Under the pieces are notes generated by a model that did no database searches, was not told where the DNA came from, and saw nothing but the letters and a program-made list of their open reading frames with translations. From positions 3,224,001 through 3,288,000 of the forward strand of contig NZ_LT607752.1 in the NCBI RefSeq assembly GCF_900090265.1: a stretch of 64,000 bases of DNA. The letters run 5' to 3'. Position numbers and translations under genes: made by a program. This DNA comes from Micromonospora rifamycinica. GTDB lineage: Bacteria; Actinomycetota; Actinomycetes; Mycobacteriales; Micromonosporaceae. Below, one piece after another: positions 47,491-58,202 of the stretch. The number at the start of each line of letters is the position of its first letter. Position 1 is the first letter of the stretch.

Positions 47491-48797
47491 CCTGGCGGGC
47501 GGCCGCTCTGCTGCTGGCCGGGGTGCCCACCCTGCCGCTCTGGCCGAATCCGCTGCTCGGGGTGGCCGTGATGACCGCCGGGGTGCTGCTGCTGGCCGCC
47601 GGGGACTGGGCGCTCGCCGCCCCGCTGCACGGGATCGTCGTCGACCGCGAGGGCGACCGCGCCGTCCGGCTCGGCCACCGCGCGACCGTCACCCTGCGGC
47701 TGACCAACACCTCCGGGCGTACGCTGCGCGCCCGGGTACGCGACGGGTGGGTGCCGTCCGCCGGGGCACGGCCGGACGTACCGCCGGACCGGGTGTCCCT
47801 GGTCGAGCCCGGCGGGGTGCTGGTGCTGCCCAGCCGGCTCACCCCCACCCGGCGCGGCGACCGGCCGGCGGTGACCGTGGCGGTGCGTTCGATCGGGCCG
47901 CTCGGGCTGGCGTTCCGGCAGCGGGCCGGTCGACCCGCCAGCCCCGGCTGGACGCTGCGGGTGCTGCCCCGGTTCGACTCCCGGCGACACCTGCCGGAGA
48001 AGCTGTCCCGGCTGCGGGTCATCGACGGCACCCAGGTCACCCGGGGGCGCGGCCAGGGCACCGAGTTCGACACCCTGCGCGAGTACGTGGTCGGCGACGA
48101 CGTCCGGTCGATCGACTGGCGGGCCAGTGCCCGCCGCTCCGACGTGCTGGTCCGCACCTGGCGGCCGGAGCGCGACCGGCGACTGGTCTGCGTGCTCGAC
48201 ACCGGCCGTACCTCGGCGGTCCGGGTCGGCGACGAGCCACGGCTGGACACCGCCATCGACGCGGCGCTGCTGCTGGCCGCGCTGGCCTCCCGGGCCGGGG
48301 ACCGGGTCGACCTGCTCGCCGCCGACGCCGAGATCCGGGCCACGGTCACCGGCAGCGGCCAGCCCGCCCTGCTCCACCGGCTGGTGCACGCGCTCGCGCC
48401 GCTGCACCCGGCGCTGGTCGAGACCGACTTCGACCTGATCGTCGCGGAGATCCTGCGCCGGCACCGGCGGCGCAGCCTGGTGGTGCTCTACACCGCCCTG
48501 GAGGCCGGCGCGCTCGCCGAGGGCCTGCTGCCGGTGCTGCCCCGGCTGGCGGCCCGGCACCGGGTGGTGGTGGCGGCCGTGCACGACCCGGTGCTCACCG
48601 CGCTGACCACCGCACCACCGGTACGCCGCGAGGACGTCTACGCGGCCGCGGCCGGCTGGCGGGCGCTGGCCGAGCGGGACCGGATCCGCACCGTCCTCAG
48701 CCGTTACGGGGTGACCGTGGTGGACGCCCCGGCGGCCCGGCTCGCCCCCGACCTGGCCGACACCTACCTCCGGCTCAAGGCCCTCGGCCGGCTCTGA
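47487..48797 (+). CDS. DUF58-domain protein
   Basis: The 436-residue protein begins with two hydrophobic segments (AAALLLAGVPTLPLW and LGVAVMTAGVLLLAAG), followed by a beta-rich region, and then the DUF58 domain with RGQGTEFDTLREYVVGDDVRSIDWRASARR and VLDTGRTSAVR, which resembles a von Willebrand A fold with a partial MIDAS. DUF58 proteins are the usual partners of MoxR ATPases. It is the last gene of the coupled five-gene operon. The biological role is unknown. Confidence 0.9.
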   Translation: MTWRAAALLLAGVPTLPLWPNPLLGVAVMTAGVLLLAAGDWALAAPLHGIVVDREGDRAVRLGHRATVTLRLTNTSGRTLRARVRDGWVPSAGARPDVPPDRVSLVEPGGVLVLPSRLTPTRRGDRPAVTVAVRSIGPLGLAFRQRAGRPASPGWTLRVLPRFDSRRHLPEKLSRLRVIDGTQVTRGRGQGTEFDTLREYVVGDDVRSIDWRASARRSDVLVRTWRPERDRRLVCVLDTGRTSAVRVGDEPRLDTAIDAALLLAALASRAGDRVDLLAADAEIRATVTGSGQPALLHRLVHALAPLHPALVETDFDLIVAEILRRHRRRSLVVLYTALEAGALAEGLLPVLPRLAARHRVVVAAVHDPVLTALTTAPPVRREDVYAAAAGWRALAERDRIRTVLSRYGVTVVDAPAARLAPDLADTYLRLKALGRL

Positions 48798-48928
48798 GGG
48801 TCGCGCTCCGCACCGGCTGAAGCCGGCCATCGTCCTGATCAGATTGCGGAAACGAGCACTCCTCGCGGCGTGTCGTATGCATGACCGCAATCCGTTCGAG
48901 CGCGTCCCCGCCGGGCGGTGGGCGGGGG

Positions 48929-49987
48929 TTAGCGGGGCGGGGGGTTAGCGGGGCGGGGGCGGGGGGTGGGGTGCCAGGCGCGGGCGGGATCGGTGGAGGG
49001 CCAGAGTTCGGCCAGCCACGGGTCGGTCCGCTCGGCCGGTAGGCGCTCGGCGGCGAGCGCCCGGCGACCGAGCAGCACCACGTACGCCAGGAAGCCCAGC
49101 CACACCGCCGCGCCGACGCCGACCCGCAGTGCCACCGGCACCGGCGCCGGGGTGACGAACGCCTCCAGCAGCGCGGAGACCCCGAACAGCCCGACCAGGC
49201 CCACGGCGACCAGGATCGCCGACCGGCCCGCCTCGGCGACCGCCCGCCCCCGGCCCAGGTTCTCCGGCGGGGAGATCCACGCCCAGGCGGTCCGCAGGCC
49301 GACCCCGGCCGCGACGAAGACCCCGGTCAGCTCCAACAGCCCGTGCGGGGTGATCAGCCCGAAGAAGACGTCGGCGCGGCCGTAGGAGACCATCACCCCG
49401 CCGACCACGCCTACGTTCAACGCGTTCTGCCACAGCAGGTAGCACACCGGCACCACGAGCACCCCCGCGGCCAGGCACTGGGCGGCGATCCAGGCGTTGT
49501 GCGTCCACAGGTGGAAGGCGAACGTCGGCGCGGAGAACTCGGTGTAGTAGCCGGCGAAGCCGGAGTCGACCAGGTCGGCGGCGGCGTCCGGGCCGATGAA
49601 CGCGGCAGCGGTGCCCGGATTGGCCGCCACGTACCAGATGAGGAAGCCGCTGAGCAGGCTGAACCCGGTGGACACCGCACACCACCACGGCCAGGCCCGG
49701 TAGACCGCGCCGGGGAACCCGACGGTGACGAACCGCCCGACGGCCGCCCAGGACAACCGTCGGCGGCCGGTGATCCGGGCGCGGGCCCGCAGGACCAGCT
49801 GCGACAGCCGGCTGACCAGGACCGGATCGGGTGCCCGGCTGCGCAGCGTCGACAGGTGGGTGGCGGTGCGCTGGTAGAGGACCAGCATCTCGTCGATCTC
49901 GTCGACGTCGAGCCGGCGGCGTTCGCAGTACAGCTCCAGCCGCCGCCACTCGTGGCCGTGCTCGGCGACGTACGCGTCGAGATCCAC
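48929..49987 (-). CDS. SpoIIM-like (stage II sporulation protein M) membrane protein
   Basis: The 352-residue protein has a soluble N-terminus with EMLVLYQRTATHLSTLRSRAPDPVLVSRLSQLVLRARARI and then about five to six membrane helices, with LITPHGLLELTGVFVAAGVGLRTAWAWI in the C-terminal half. These features match the SpoIIM family. In Bacillus SpoIIM works in peptidoglycan remodelling at engulfment; actinobacterial members usually sit next to RDD and DUF58/MoxR genes, as here. It diverges from the RDD gene. Function in this organism is unknown. Confidence 0.88.
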   Translation of the reverse strand: MDLDAYVAEHGHEWRRLELYCERRRLDVDEIDEMLVLYQRTATHLSTLRSRAPDPVLVSRLSQLVLRARARITGRRRLSWAAVGRFVTVGFPGAVYRAWPWWCAVSTGFSLLSGFLIWYVAANPGTAAAFIGPDAAADLVDSGFAGYYTEFSAPTFAFHLWTHNAWIAAQCLAAGVLVVPVCYLLWQNALNVGVVGGVMVSYGRADVFFGLITPHGLLELTGVFVAAGVGLRTAWAWISPPENLGRGRAVAEAGRSAILVAVGLVGLFGVSALLEAFVTPAPVPVALRVGVGAAVWLGFLAYVVLLGRRALAAERLPAERTDPWLAELWPSTDPARAWHPTPRPRPANPPPR

Positions 49988-50028
49988 TGGTCCTCCCCCG
50001 TCCCGCGCCCATAGTGTTCACTGTCCGG

Positions 50029-51171
50029 GTGAGCGCGCAACCAGCGGTGCCGGCCGGCGTCGGCCCGACCGCTCGTGGGGTGGACGCCACCGTAGCCGGC
50101 GGCGACCCGACCGACCGGGTGGCGGCCCTGGGGGCGGCAGGCGGCGACCCGGCCGGCCGGACGGCGGACGCCGGGCTGGTCAGCGGCGAGGCCGTCGAGC
50201 TGGACGTCCGGGCGGCGCGGCTCGGATCCCGGGTGCTGGCGCTGCTGATCGACGTCGTCGGGCAGGCGCTCTGCGCCGCGTTGCTGGCCCTGACGCTGAC
50301 CCCGCTGGTGCTGATCCTGCTCCCCGACCCGGTGGTGGACCGGGCGTTCACCGGCGCGCTGGAGACGCTCGGCCTGGCGCTGGTGCTGGTCGGCTACCCG
50401 GTGATCTGGGAACGCCTCAACCACGGCCGTACGCCGGGCAAGCTCGCGGTGGGACTGCGGGTGGTCGACGCCGACGGCGGGCCGGTGGGGGTGGGCCAGT
50501 CGCTGACCCGGGCGCTGGTCGGGGTCGCGGTGGAGTGGCCGGGGCTGGTGCTGCCCCTGCTGAGCTGGGCGGCCGGGGCGACGGTGATGCTGACCGACCC
50601 GCGCGGCCGGCGGCTGGGCGACCTGGTGGCCGGGACCATGGTGGTGCACACCCGGTCCGCACAGAGCTGGCGACCCGCTCCACAGATCATCCCGCCGCTG
50701 GCCGGCTGGGCGGTCACCCTGGACCTGACCCGGCTCGACGACGCGCTGGCACTGGCGGTCCGGCAGTACCTGACCCGGGGTGCGCAGCTCGTCGAGCCGT
50801 ACCACAGCAGGTTGGGTCGGCAGCTGTGGCGCGAGGTGGGGGCGTTGACCTCCCCGGCACCGCCGCCCGGCGTACCGGAGTCGTTGCTGCTGGCCGCGGT
50901 GCTGGCGGAACGGAACCGGCGGGGCGCGCTGCGACTGCGCCGCCAGCGGGCGGTCACCGCCGCGCTCTGGCCCGACCCGACCGCCGTCGGCCCGTCACCG
51001 GCCACCGTCGGCCCGCCACCCGCCACCGTCGGCCCGGCACCGATCGCGACCGGCCCGCCGGCCCCGGCCGGGTCGGGGCTCCGGGCGGGGTCGCCCGGTG
51101 GTTACGCGCCCGCCCCACCGGGGCCGGACCGCCCACCCGGCCCGGGACCTGGCTGGCCGCCGCTCAGCTGA
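50029..51171 (+). CDS. RDD-family membrane protein
   Basis: The protein of about 380 residues has an RDD domain: VRAARLGSRVLALLIDVVGQ at about 55-75, with three or four membrane segments (LCAALLALTLTPLVLILL, LGLALVLVGYPVIWERLNHGRTPGKLAVGLRVVDADGG, ALVGVAVEWPGLVLPLL) and a GDLVAGTMVVH ending of the domain. The C-terminal tail is rich in Pro, Gly and Ala repeats (PPATVG). The start is uncertain: the GTG at 50029 has no clear ribosome site. It is divergent from the SpoIIM-like gene and belongs functionally with it. Confidence 0.83.
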   Translation: MSAQPAVPAGVGPTARGVDATVAGGDPTDRVAALGAAGGDPAGRTADAGLVSGEAVELDVRAARLGSRVLALLIDVVGQALCAALLALTLTPLVLILLPDPVVDRAFTGALETLGLALVLVGYPVIWERLNHGRTPGKLAVGLRVVDADGGPVGVGQSLTRALVGVAVEWPGLVLPLLSWAAGATVMLTDPRGRRLGDLVAGTMVVHTRSAQSWRPAPQIIPPLAGWAVTLDLTRLDDALALAVRQYLTRGAQLVEPYHSRLGRQLWREVGALTSPAPPPGVPESLLLAAVLAERNRRGALRLRRQRAVTAALWPDPTAVGPSPATVGPPPATVGPAPIATGPPAPAGSGLRAGSPGGYAPAPPGPDRPPGPGPGWPPLS

Positions 51172-52465
51172 ACAGGGTGCGGCCCCACCAGTCGGCGGCG
51201 TCGCGGACCCCGGCCGGGCAGGCGAACAGGCCACTGGAGACGTGCCGCAGGTACTCGTTCATCGCGTCGTTGCGGGCGAGCCGGGTCTGGATCGGCACGA
51301 ACTGCCGGCGCGGATCCCGCTGGTAGGCCATGAAGAACAGCCCGGCGTCGAGCCGGCCCAGCCCGTCCGAGCCGTCGACGTAGTTGTAGCCCCGGCGCAG
51401 CAGCCGGGCACCGTCGTTCTGGCTGGGGTGGGCGAGCCGCACGTGCGCGTCCCCGGCGATCACCGGCTGCCCGTCGTCGCCCTTCGCGGCGAAGTCCGGC
51501 TCGTCGAACTCGTCCCGGCGGCCCAGCGGAGCACCGCCGCCCTTGGTCCGCCCGACGATCTGTTCCTGCTCGACCAGCGAACTGCGGTCCCAGGTCTCGA
51601 TCTGCATCCGGATCTTGCGGGTGACCAGGTAGGACCCCCCGGTCATCCAGTCCGTGCCGTCGTCGGGCTGGACCCAGAGGTGCCCGCGCAGCAGCTCGGC
51701 GTCCTCGGCCTTGAGGTTGGCGGTGCCGTCCTTGAAACCGAAGAGGTTACGGGGGGTGGCCTGGTCCCGCGACGTCGACGAGGTACGCCCGAAGCCGAGC
51801 TGGGACCAGCGGACGCTGACCACGCCCATCCCGATCCGGGCCAGGTTGCGGATGGCGTGCACCGCCACCTGCGGATCGTTGGCGCAGGCCTGCACACACA
51901 GGTCACCGCCGGAGATCTCCGGGCGCAACGCGTCCCCGGCGAAGTGCGGCAGGTCGGCCAGGGCGGCGGGCCGGCGGCCGGCGAGGCCGAACCGGTCGCG
52001 GCCCTGCGCGTCGCGGAACAGCGTGGCGCCGAAGCCGACGGTCAGGGTGAGCTGCGACGGAGGCAGGCCCAGCGCCTCGCCGGTGTCGTCCGGCGGGGCC
52101 TCCGGCATGCCGTCGACCGCGCCGATCACCCCGGCGTCCTTCCCGGCGGTCATCCGGGCGGCGGCGGCCGTCCACTCCTGGAGCATCGCGACCAGCCGGT
52201 CCCGGTCCTTGGTGATCACGTCGAAGGCGACGAAGTGCAGCCGGTCCTGGGCCGGGGTGGTGATCCCGGCCTGGTGCTCGCCGTGGAACGGCACCGCCCC
52301 GGCGGCCCCGTCGTTCGCGGCGGCCCGGTCGCCGTCTCGGGCCAGCGCGCCCGCTCCGGCGGCCACCCCGGCCACTCCGGCGGCACCGACCCCGACGAGG
52401 GTGATCGCCCGCCGCCGGGACAGCCGGCGGCGGCTCCGCCCGGCGGTGCTGCTCTGCTCGCTCAT
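51164..52465 (-). CDS. efeB: Dyp-type heme peroxidase EfeB (Tat-exported)
   Basis: The 433-residue protein carries a twin-arginine signal (RRRLSRRRAITLVGVGAAG) and a Dyp-type peroxidase fold: the distal GFKDGTANLKAED motif has the conserved Asp in the GxxDG element, and the heme-ligand His is expected in the later QNDGARLLRRGYNYVDGSDG region. EfeB is the heme-containing part of EfeUOB, proposed to oxidise ferrous iron, or to release iron from heme. It follows efeO in the same direction by 49 bases and overlaps the RDD stop by eight bases on the other strand. Confidence 0.93.
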   Translation of the reverse strand: MSEQSSTAGRSRRRLSRRRAITLVGVGAAGVAGVAAGAGALARDGDRAAANDGAAGAVPFHGEHQAGITTPAQDRLHFVAFDVITKDRDRLVAMLQEWTAAAARMTAGKDAGVIGAVDGMPEAPPDDTGEALGLPPSQLTLTVGFGATLFRDAQGRDRFGLAGRRPAALADLPHFAGDALRPEISGGDLCVQACANDPQVAVHAIRNLARIGMGVVSVRWSQLGFGRTSSTSRDQATPRNLFGFKDGTANLKAEDAELLRGHLWVQPDDGTDWMTGGSYLVTRKIRMQIETWDRSSLVEQEQIVGRTKGGGAPLGRRDEFDEPDFAAKGDDGQPVIAGDAHVRLAHPSQNDGARLLRRGYNYVDGSDGLGRLDAGLFFMAYQRDPRRQFVPIQTRLARNDAMNEYLRHVSSGLFACPAGVRDAADWWGRTLFS

Positions 52466-52514
52466 CGACTCTCCTGGGAGGGACCGGCCGTACGACGGCC
52501 GTGCTGGGCCGTCG

Positions 52515-53648
52515 TCACCGGGCGACGGCGGCGGCGACCTTGCTGACCGGCTCGGCGAGGGCGTTGATGCTGTCCGACAGCTCCTTGAGGTCGGTCTTGC
52601 CCAGCTGGTTGTGCAGCTTCCAGCCGTCGCCGTCGCGGTGCTTGCCGAGCGCCGCCTCCACGGCGGCGAACTCCTTGTCGAGCTGGGCGACCAGTTCCGG
52701 GGCGCGCTGCTCCAGCGCGGGCCGCAGCGCGGCGACGGCCGCCTTGGAGCCCTCCAGGTTGGCGTTGAAGTCCCAGAGGTCGGTGTGCGAGTACCGCTCC
52801 TCCTCGCCGGTGATCTTGCCGCTGGCCACCTCGTCGAGCAGGGCCTTGGCACCGTTGGCGAGCTGGAGCGGGGTGAGCTTCTCGGCGTTGGCCCGCGCCA
52901 CGATCTCCTTGACGTCGGCGAGCAGCCGGTCGGCGATCGGGCCGTCCTTGCTGATGTCGCCGGTGGTCCAGAGGTCCTTCTCGATCCGGTGGAAGCCGGT
53001 GAACTCCATGCCCTCCTCGATGACCTCCTCCCGACCGTCGATCTTCGGGTCGAGGTCGCCGAAGCTCTCCGCGACCGGTTCGATCCGCTCCCAGTAGGTG
53101 CGGGCCACCGGGTACAGGGCCTTGGCCTTCGGCACGTCACCGGCCTTGACCGCGGTGACGAACTCCTCGGTCCTGGTCAGCAGGGCGGCGGTCTGGCTGG
53201 TCACGTACCGCTGGTAGCTGGCGGTGGCCTCGGTCAGCGCGGCGTCCGGCGCGACGGTCGCGGCGGTGCCGCTGACCTTCAGCGCGCCCCGGATGCCCCG
53301 GCCGCTCATCCCCGGCTTGCAGGCCGTCTCGTACGTACCCGCGGGCAGCTCAACCCGCAGCTCCCGGCTGAGCCCCGGGGCGATGTTCTCCACCTCGCCC
53401 ATCACCCGGTCGCCGGCCGCGTAGACGTAGAACTCGTTGACCTTGCTGCCGGAGTTGGTCACGGTGAAGGTCGCCTGACCGGCGTCCAGTTCGGTGACGT
53501 CGACCTCGCACACGCTGTCCGTCGCCTTCACCTTGACCGTGTTGGCGGCCTCGGCATCCTGCCGCTCGTCCTTGCCGCCGCAGGCGGCGACACCGGTGAC
53601 GGCGAGCGCGCCGACGGCGGCGAGCGCCAGGAAACGGGTGGTACGCAT
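52515..53648 (-). CDS. efeO: Iron-uptake protein EfeO (cupredoxin plus M75 domain)
   Basis: The 377-residue protein has a lipoprotein-like signal (RFLALAAVGALAVTGVAACGG), an N-terminal cupredoxin-like domain (about 35-125) with ITNSGSKVNEFYVYA-like residues, then an imelysin-type M75 domain with the family's ARTYWERIEPVAESFGDLDPKIDGREE and GFHRIEKDLW motifs that bind iron. It hands iron to EfeU. It lies between efeU and efeB in one operon, 29 bases after efeU. Confidence 0.93.
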   Translation of the reverse strand: MRTTRFLALAAVGALAVTGVAACGGKDERQDAEAANTVKVKATDSVCEVDVTELDAGQATFTVTNSGSKVNEFYVYAAGDRVMGEVENIAPGLSRELRVELPAGTYETACKPGMSGRGIRGALKVSGTAATVAPDAALTEATASYQRYVTSQTAALLTRTEEFVTAVKAGDVPKAKALYPVARTYWERIEPVAESFGDLDPKIDGREEVIEEGMEFTGFHRIEKDLWTTGDISKDGPIADRLLADVKEIVARANAEKLTPLQLANGAKALLDEVASGKITGEEERYSHTDLWDFNANLEGSKAAVAALRPALEQRAPELVAQLDKEFAAVEAALGKHRDGDGWKLHNQLGKTDLKELSDSINALAEPVSKVAAAVAR

Positions 53649-53677
53649 CGTTGCTTGTCTCCTTGGAAAGGGCGTGT

Positions 53678-54661
53678 TCAGGAACGCCGCGACACGGCCG
53701 GCTGGGTGGTGGGGCGACCGTCGGCGGGGGGAGCGGTCGCCCCGGCGTCGTCGGCCGCTGCCGGGGCGGCCGGCTCGGAGGCGGCCGCTGCGGAGGCGGC
53801 CGCTGCGGAGGCGGCCGGCTCGGGGGCGGCCGGTGCGGGCTTCGGGGCGGGGGTCGCCGCCCGGCGCAGGAACAGCACCAGCACCGGTACGGCGTAGGCG
53901 ACCCAGGCGACCGTCTCCAGCACACTGGGCGCGGCGGTGATGTTGAACATGCCGGCGAGCAGCGCGGCGTACCAGGTGTTGGGGTCGAGCACCGCGGTGA
54001 TGTCGAAGGCCAGGTCGTTCAGGCCGGGTAGCACCCCGGCCTCCTGGAAGTCGTGCACGCCGTACTTGAGGATGCCGGCGGCGACCAGGATCAACAGCGC
54101 GCCCGTCCAGGTGAAGAACGTCGACAGGTTGATCCGCAGCGCGCTGCGGTAGAGCAGGAAGCCGATCCCGATGGCGGTGGCGATGCCGCCGACCAGGGCC
54201 AGCAGCGGCCCGGAGCCGGTGCCACCGGTCGCGCTCTGCGCCGCCGAGTAGAAGATCAGGGCGGTTTCCAGGCCCTCCCGGACCACCGCGAGGAACGCCA
54301 TCCCGGCCACCGCGAGGGAGCCGACGGCGAGCGCCTCGCTCAGTCGGCCGCGCAGCTCACCGGCGATCGTCCGGGCCGCCCGCCGCATCCAGAAGATCAT
54401 CCAGGTCACGAAGACCACGGCGGCGACCGAGGTGACGGCCTCGAACAGCTCGCGGTCCTCGGAGCGGGCGAGCAGTTCGGTCGAGGTGTACTCGATGAGC
54501 CAGCCGAAGAGGACCGAGAGCGCCACCGCCAGCCCGACGCCGGCCCACACCTGCGGCAACCGGTCCCGACGCTGCGACTTGACCAGAAAGGCGACCAGGA
54601 TGCTGACGACGAGCGTGGCCTCCAGCCCCTCCCGCAGGCCGATCAGGTACGTGGCGAACAT
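53678..54661 (-). CDS. efeU: Ferrous iron permease EfeU (FTR1 family)
   Basis: The 327-residue protein is a seven-helix FTR1-type iron permease. It shows the REGLEATLVVSIL motif near the N-terminus (REGLE) and the second REGLE-like motif, REGLETALIF, in the fourth helix; these carry the conserved iron-handling Glu residues. The C-terminal tail is a run of Ala/Glu/Pro repeats (about 275-320), unusual for the family. It is the first gene of efeUOB, with an IdeR-like box 39 bases upstream. Confidence 0.93.
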   Translation of the reverse strand: MFATYLIGLREGLEATLVVSILVAFLVKSQRRDRLPQVWAGVGLAVALSVLFGWLIEYTSTELLARSEDRELFEAVTSVAAVVFVTWMIFWMRRAARTIAGELRGRLSEALAVGSLAVAGMAFLAVVREGLETALIFYSAAQSATGGTGSGPLLALVGGIATAIGIGFLLYRSALRINLSTFFTWTGALLILVAAGILKYGVHDFQEAGVLPGLNDLAFDITAVLDPNTWYAALLAGMFNITAAPSVLETVAWVAYAVPVLVLFLRRAATPAPKPAPAAPEPAASAAAASAAAASEPAAPAAADDAGATAPPADGRPTTQPAVSRRS

Positions 54662-55034
54662 CGGTACTCCGTGTCGTGGTCAGGCATGCCTCAGGTTACT
54701 TAGGGCAGCCATACCTTCCTCCTGATCGAAGGTGCCGTCAAGTCGTTCATGACCAGCTTCACCCTGGCCGGGAGGGGCGGACCGCCCCGCCGGACGAGGA
54801 CTGTGCAGGTGCCGCCCGGCATGACACGATCGAGGCGTTCCCCAGGACAGGACGGCCCGTGCCCGACACGCCCCGCACCCCCACCACCCGCCCCGGGTGT
54901 CCCCCGCCGTTGCCGGCCGCCGACCCCCGCGCGGGCCACCCCGGCCGTCCGGGCCACCTTCGTCATCCGGGGCGGCAGCGCCATTCGTGCCACCTTCGCC
55001 GTCCGGGGCGGCTCCGTCATCCGGGGCGGCAGCG
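54662..55034 (+). other. Intergenic region with iron box and short GC-rich repeats
   Basis: This gap of about 370 bases upstream of efeU carries the IdeR-like box at 54700-54718. From about 54945 to 55030 there are short degenerate repeats of an ATCCGGGGCGGC-type unit. Open frames through this part are low-complexity, and I do not consider them genes. Confidence 0.5.
54700..54718 (-). promoter_or_regulatory. IdeR/DtxR-like iron box upstream of efeU
   Basis: TTAGGGCAGCCATACCTTC agrees at 13 of 19 positions with the DtxR/IdeR consensus TTAGGTTAGCCTAACCTAA, including the TTAGG, AGCC and ACC blocks. It lies 39 bases before the efeU start. IdeR with iron would repress efeUOB, giving iron-dependent uptake. 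Confidence 0.6.
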
Positions 55035-55193
55035 GTGAGGGGGTTCGGTCCCTGGCTGGCCGTCCTCGCGCTGGTGATCGCGCTCAACGCGCTCCGGCTG
55101 CGTCCGCTGGCCGTGGTCGTCTCGCTCGTCTGGCTCGCCTGGTGTGTGTGGACCTGGGTACGCCCGGCCCGCCGCCGCCCCGACGCACGCTAG
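55035..55193 (+). CDS. Possible small membrane protein
   Basis: A 52-residue frame begins at a GTG (55035) with RGFGPWLAVLALVIALNALRLRPLAVVV, two hydrophobic segments and a short basic tail, RPARRRPDAR. It lies between efeU and ahcY. The composition is typical of a real small two-helix membrane protein, but no family is recognised and no strong ribosome site is present, so it may be spurious. Confidence 0.4.
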   Translation: MRGFGPWLAVLALVIALNALRLRPLAVVVSLVWLAWCVWTWVRPARRRPDAR

Positions 55194-55208
55194 GACGACG
55201 GCACGGGA

Positions 55209-55240
55209 GAGGGGGCCGGCCAGTGCTGGCCGACCCCCTC
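55209..55240 (-). terminator. ahcY terminator
   Basis: An inverted repeat GAGGGGGCCGGCCAG with its complement (one mismatch) and a two-base loop lies 13 bases past the ahcY stop on the minus strand. The T tract is weak. Confidence 0.6.
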
Positions 55241-55253
55241 CCCGGTGGTGTGC

Positions 55254-56741
<1,488 letters not shown>

Positions 56742-56970
56742 GAAGGCTCCTGTCGAACGATGGCTGCGCGACCCTCAACCTTACGCCCGCATCCCCCCGG
56801 CGCGCAGCCGGCCGTCTCGGAGCAGCGCACGGGGCGGTCGGCGCTGGACGGTCTCCCGCCCATCCGCCGGCCGCCCCGTGCATCCCCCCGGTTTGGTTCC
56901 CCCGCGCGGCGCCGGACCTTCGTCGCGACAACGCTGCGCACACATGAAGTTACACTGTGCAACAGTCTCG

Positions 56971-58200
56971 TCAAGCCAATTCCGGAAAGTCGGACTTGCC
57001 GCGTGTCGTCGGGCCGCCGCCACAGGTGGCGACGAACGCGACACCCGTACCGGCGACGACCAGGGTCCGCGCGCCGGCCGGACCCACGGCGGCCTGCCCC
57101 GGCCCGAGCGTCACCGCCCCGGTCCCGTCGTCCACCGCGACCTTGCCGTGGTGGCAGAGCACCACCCGGGGGCCGGGCAGCGGCAGCCGCACCTCCGGCC
57201 CGGCCGCGTCCACGGTCACCCGGTGCAGCGCGAAATCGTCCACCGGCACCGGCCAGCACACCACCCCGGGCGCCACCGGGCGGGCGACGATGACCGGATC
57301 GTCCAGCACCTCGAAGCGCAGCACCCGCACCAACTCGCCGACGTCCACGTGCTTGGGGGTCAGTCCGCCGCGCAGCACGTTGTCGCTCGCCGCCATGATC
57401 TCGACGCCGGTGCCGCACAGGTAGGCGTGCAGGTTGCCGGCCGGCATCCAGATCGCCTCCCCCGGCGTCAACCGCACGTGGTGCAGCAGCAACGCCACCA
57501 GCACCCCCGGATCGGCCGGATAGCGGGCGGCCAGCTCCCGGGCCAGCTCCGCGTCCGGCCCGGCCGCGTCCGCTCCGCGCACCGCGTCGACCAGTCCGGC
57601 GCGGTCCGCGTCCGGCCAGTTCAGCAGCGCCCGTACGGCCTCCCGCAGCCCCGCCGGCCCGGCCCGCAGCGCGGCCACCACCGGCGACAGCTCCGGCACC
57701 CCGAACCTGGCCAGCGCCGTCGCCGACACCTGCGGATCCCGGAACCCGCAGAGCGCGTCGAACGGCGTCAACGCGACCAGCAGCTCCGGCTTGTGGTACG
57801 GGTCGACGTAGTTGCACCGTCCCTCCGCCCGCCCCGGCCCTCCGCCCGCCCCGGCCCGGGCCTGCTCGGCGGCGTACCCGGCCCGGGCCTGCTCGGCGTC
57901 CGGGTGGGCCTGGAGGCTCAGCGGGGCGTCCGCGGCGAGCACCTTCACCAGGAACGGCAGCCGGGTTCCGAACCGGGCGACCTGCCGGTCGCCGAGCCAG
58001 TGACCAGGCTCGGCGACCAACAGGTCGGTCAGGCTCACCCGCTCGCCACCCCGGTCGACGGTGGCCGGGCTGTCCGGGTGCGCGCCCAGCCACAGCTCCG
58101 CCTCCGGGCCGGCGCTGGGCACCGGTCGTCCCTGCAACTCGGCGATCGCCGAACGGGATCCCCAGGCGTAGTCGCGGATCGACCCGTACAGCAGCTCCAC
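56971..58200 (-). CDS. manA: Mannose-6-phosphate isomerase, class I
   Basis: The 409-residue enzyme interconverts fructose 6-phosphate and mannose 6-phosphate. It has a cupin with LQAHPDAEQARAGY (zinc ligands), GEAIWMPAGNLHAYLCGTGVEIMAASDNVLRGGLTPKHVDVGELV and RGELVRVLRFEV. Mannose 6-phosphate feeds GDP-mannose for lipoglycans and protein mannosylation. It is the last gene of a co-directional set with the CDF transporter, SIS isomerase, Trm112 protein and manB, three bases after the CDF stop. Confidence 0.94.
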   Translation of the reverse strand: MELLYGSIRDYAWGSRSAIAELQGRPVPSAGPEAELWLGAHPDSPATVDRGGERVSLTDLLVAEPGHWLGDRQVARFGTRLPFLVKVLAADAPLSLQAHPDAEQARAGYAAEQARAGAGGGPGRAEGRCNYVDPYHKPELLVALTPFDALCGFRDPQVSATALARFGVPELSPVVAALRAGPAGLREAVRALLNWPDADRAGLVDAVRGADAAGPDAELARELAARYPADPGVLVALLLHHVRLTPGEAIWMPAGNLHAYLCGTGVEIMAASDNVLRGGLTPKHVDVGELVRVLRFEVLDDPVIVARPVAPGVVCWPVPVDDFALHRVTVDAAGPEVRLPLPGPRVVLCHHGKVAVDDGTGAVTLGPGQAAVGPAGARTLVVAGTGVAFVATCGGGPTTRGKSDFPELA

Positions 58201-58202
58201 GC

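Noticed and set aside
56742..56970. SAH riboswitch upstream of ahcY
   Set aside because: I could not find the conserved core and pseudoknot elements in the 230 bases upstream; a covariance-model search would settle it.
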